DNA from: Oasisia sp. SBJ-2009
Lineage: Eukaryota; Annelida; Polychaeta; Sabellida; Siboglinidae
DNA length: 64,000 bases
Direction of reading: 5' to 3'
NCBI GenBank assembly: GCA_964017155.1
Contig: OZ024861.1
Span: forward strand, 25,748,713 to 25,812,712
In this document: positions 63,122 to 64,000 of the stretch, piece after piece
Numbering within the stretch: position 1 is the stretch's first letter
Layout: the number at the start of each line of letters is the position of its first letter
Translations under genes and position numbers: made by a program
The notes under the pieces: generated by a model
What the model saw: the letters and a program-made list of their open reading frames with translations, nothing else
Told to the model about the DNA's origin: nothing
Databases searched by the model: none

Positions 63122-64000
63122 CGCCAATCTTCACATCATCGGGCCTGGTCGGTCAGTAATGCTGCCAGAAGTCGTCGGCCATGTGTCGCTGTATCTTCAC
63201 CGGGCTCAGGCACCTGAGAAAAAACAATAAAAGAGCGTTACAGTGTGCACGGTGTCTAACAAAATTGAAAACAGCAGGCTCAATTCTTACATATGCCCAC
63301 ATTCCGTCACCCCACTGGCGTCAAAGACGCAAATCCCACCGCGATGCGGTCGAGATTACACTAAAGAAACTGGCATCTGTCGCCAGCATTCGGCTGCGCG
63401 GCACAATAATGGCGGCAAACCGGAAGACGCGCCACAACAATACCGTGACGTCACGACAATACGCCAGACGCGCCATTTTCGTTCCTGGCGACGTCAGATT
63501 TCAAGATGGCGACGCCTTTGATCTAAGCAAACTGGGGGGGGAGGGAGGGGGCGCTTTCTTCCACTTTTACTTCGTTCTTTCAATGTTTTACTTGCGCTAG
63601 CCTATTTCGCAATAAGGTACACACATAGGACTACAGTTGTATTATGGTACAACGGCCTTTGCGACATTCGGGTACTTTTTATGCACGATGCAAGTCAAGG
63701 TGCGTGGCGTATAACACCGATTAGATTCAACAATGTCAGACTCTCTCCGTTAATTTTTAGACCAAAGATATCAGGCCTGCTGCGTCCGCGCGTATTAAAA
63801 CCACTACACTACCCTACCCGCGCCTCTCGTAATGAAGTTTCAAACGTTGGAGCAATTGTGGTTGGCTTGCATTCTACGCAAGTGCCTAATTCATGTCGGA
63901 AATGGAACAGAATATTCATATTCTTGTTCTCATTCACAGTACACTGTATATGGTGCATACCACTCTTCGATGAGTTGTCTCAATGTCTCAAGCAGCTTTC
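63122..64000 (+). repeat. Repeat unit 29 (partial, cut by window edge)
   Basis: The first 879 bp of a unit. Its G tract is uniquely interrupted: G8-A-G3-A-G5 from 63534 to 63551. The window ends inside the candidate intron. Confidence 0.98.

Larger units (their letters stand above)
1..64000 (+). repeat. Tandem array of a ~2,254-bp unit, 28.4 copies, spanning the whole window
   Basis: The segment beginning CGCCAATCTTCACATC recurs at 1, 2255, 4513, 6767, 9011, 11268 and so on to 63122, always in the same orientation and with no intervening DNA. Consecutive copies are almost identical along their full length. Apart from poly-G length, one A insertion (unit 2) and one 17-bp deletion (unit 4), I saw no indels. 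Substitutions were seen at at least 21 unit positions: 151, 256, 268, 394, 424, 576, 633, 644, 815, 925, 986, 1179, 1351, 1371, 1435, 1631, 1788, 1867, 1975, 2059 and 2096. Both ends of the window lie inside a unit, so total copy number is unknown. No known satellite, rDNA, histone or snRNA cluster was recognised. The long unit with a promoter-like block suggests an amplified transcription unit rather than a short satellite, but satellite DNA remains possible. Confidence 0.99.

Noticed and set aside
1..64000. Minus-strand and short plus-strand open frames (60, 74, 88, 67 and 68 codons) repeated in every unit
   Set aside because: Short, without recognisable domains or supporting signals, and repeated only because the DNA is repeated.
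1..64000. CRISPR array or bacterial mobile element
   Set aside because: The repeat is 2.25 kb with no spacers. There are no transposase, integrase or terminal inverted repeats, and the regulatory motifs are metazoan.
1..64000. Centromeric satellite with CENP-B boxes
   Set aside because: No CENP-B box match found, and the unit is far longer than typical centromeric monomers. A pericentromeric location cannot be excluded, but nothing here shows it.

Overview
The window is one uninterrupted head-to-tail tandem array. A unit of about 2,254 bp repeats 28 complete times, followed by a 29th copy cut off by the right edge (879 bp). All copies lie on the same strand and no flanking DNA is visible, so the array extends beyond both ends. 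Units were phased arbitrarily at window base 1. Lengths run from 2,244 to 2,261 bp. All of that variation is accounted for by a poly-G tract (8 to 17 G), one extra A in unit 2 and a 17-bp deletion in unit 4. I found at least 21 substitution sites among 28 copies, so most pairs of units differ at only 0 to 5 bases. This implies very recent amplification or continuing homogenisation.

The DNA looks eukaryotic and probably animal, perhaps an invertebrate because CpG is not depleted; I cannot name the organism. The unit carries no recognisable rRNA, tRNA, snRNA, histone or transposon sequence. It does carry a compact, CpG-rich block that resembles a metazoan RNA polymerase II promoter (unit offsets 288-392). 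In order this has a YY1-type ATGGCGGC, an ETS-type CCGGAAG, a perfect palindromic CRE, a reverse-orientation YY1 core, a second near-CRE, a perfect initiator match and a TISU/YY1 element. A G10-A-G5 tract follows directly.

Downstream there is a good 5' splice site (576|577) and a branch-point, pyrimidine tract and 3' splice site (to 1282|1283). An AATAAA with a GU-rich downstream element lies at offsets 105-135 of the next unit, about 150 bp before that unit's promoter block. Read together, each repeat could be a self-contained spliced transcription unit of about 2 kb. The inferred splice joins a small exon-1 reading frame in phase with a 445-bp exon-2 frame, giving a 166-residue cysteine-rich, hydrophobic hypothetical protein. 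Coding status is unproven and the few variants show no sign of purifying selection, so a non-coding RNA array or plain satellite DNA is at least as likely.

The copies have an internal history. Units 9-10 and 11-12 are two near-identical dimers (about 4.5 kb), embedded in a stretch (units 9 to 15) where two unit types alternate, which is the signature of an emerging higher-order repeat. Units 20/21 and 26/27 are neighbouring pairs sharing otherwise private variants. To move unit-1 offsets to another copy, add that unit's start minus 1; beyond the poly-G tract also add its G count minus 10. Unit 2 needs one further base after offset 100, and unit 4 loses 17 bases after offset 1029.
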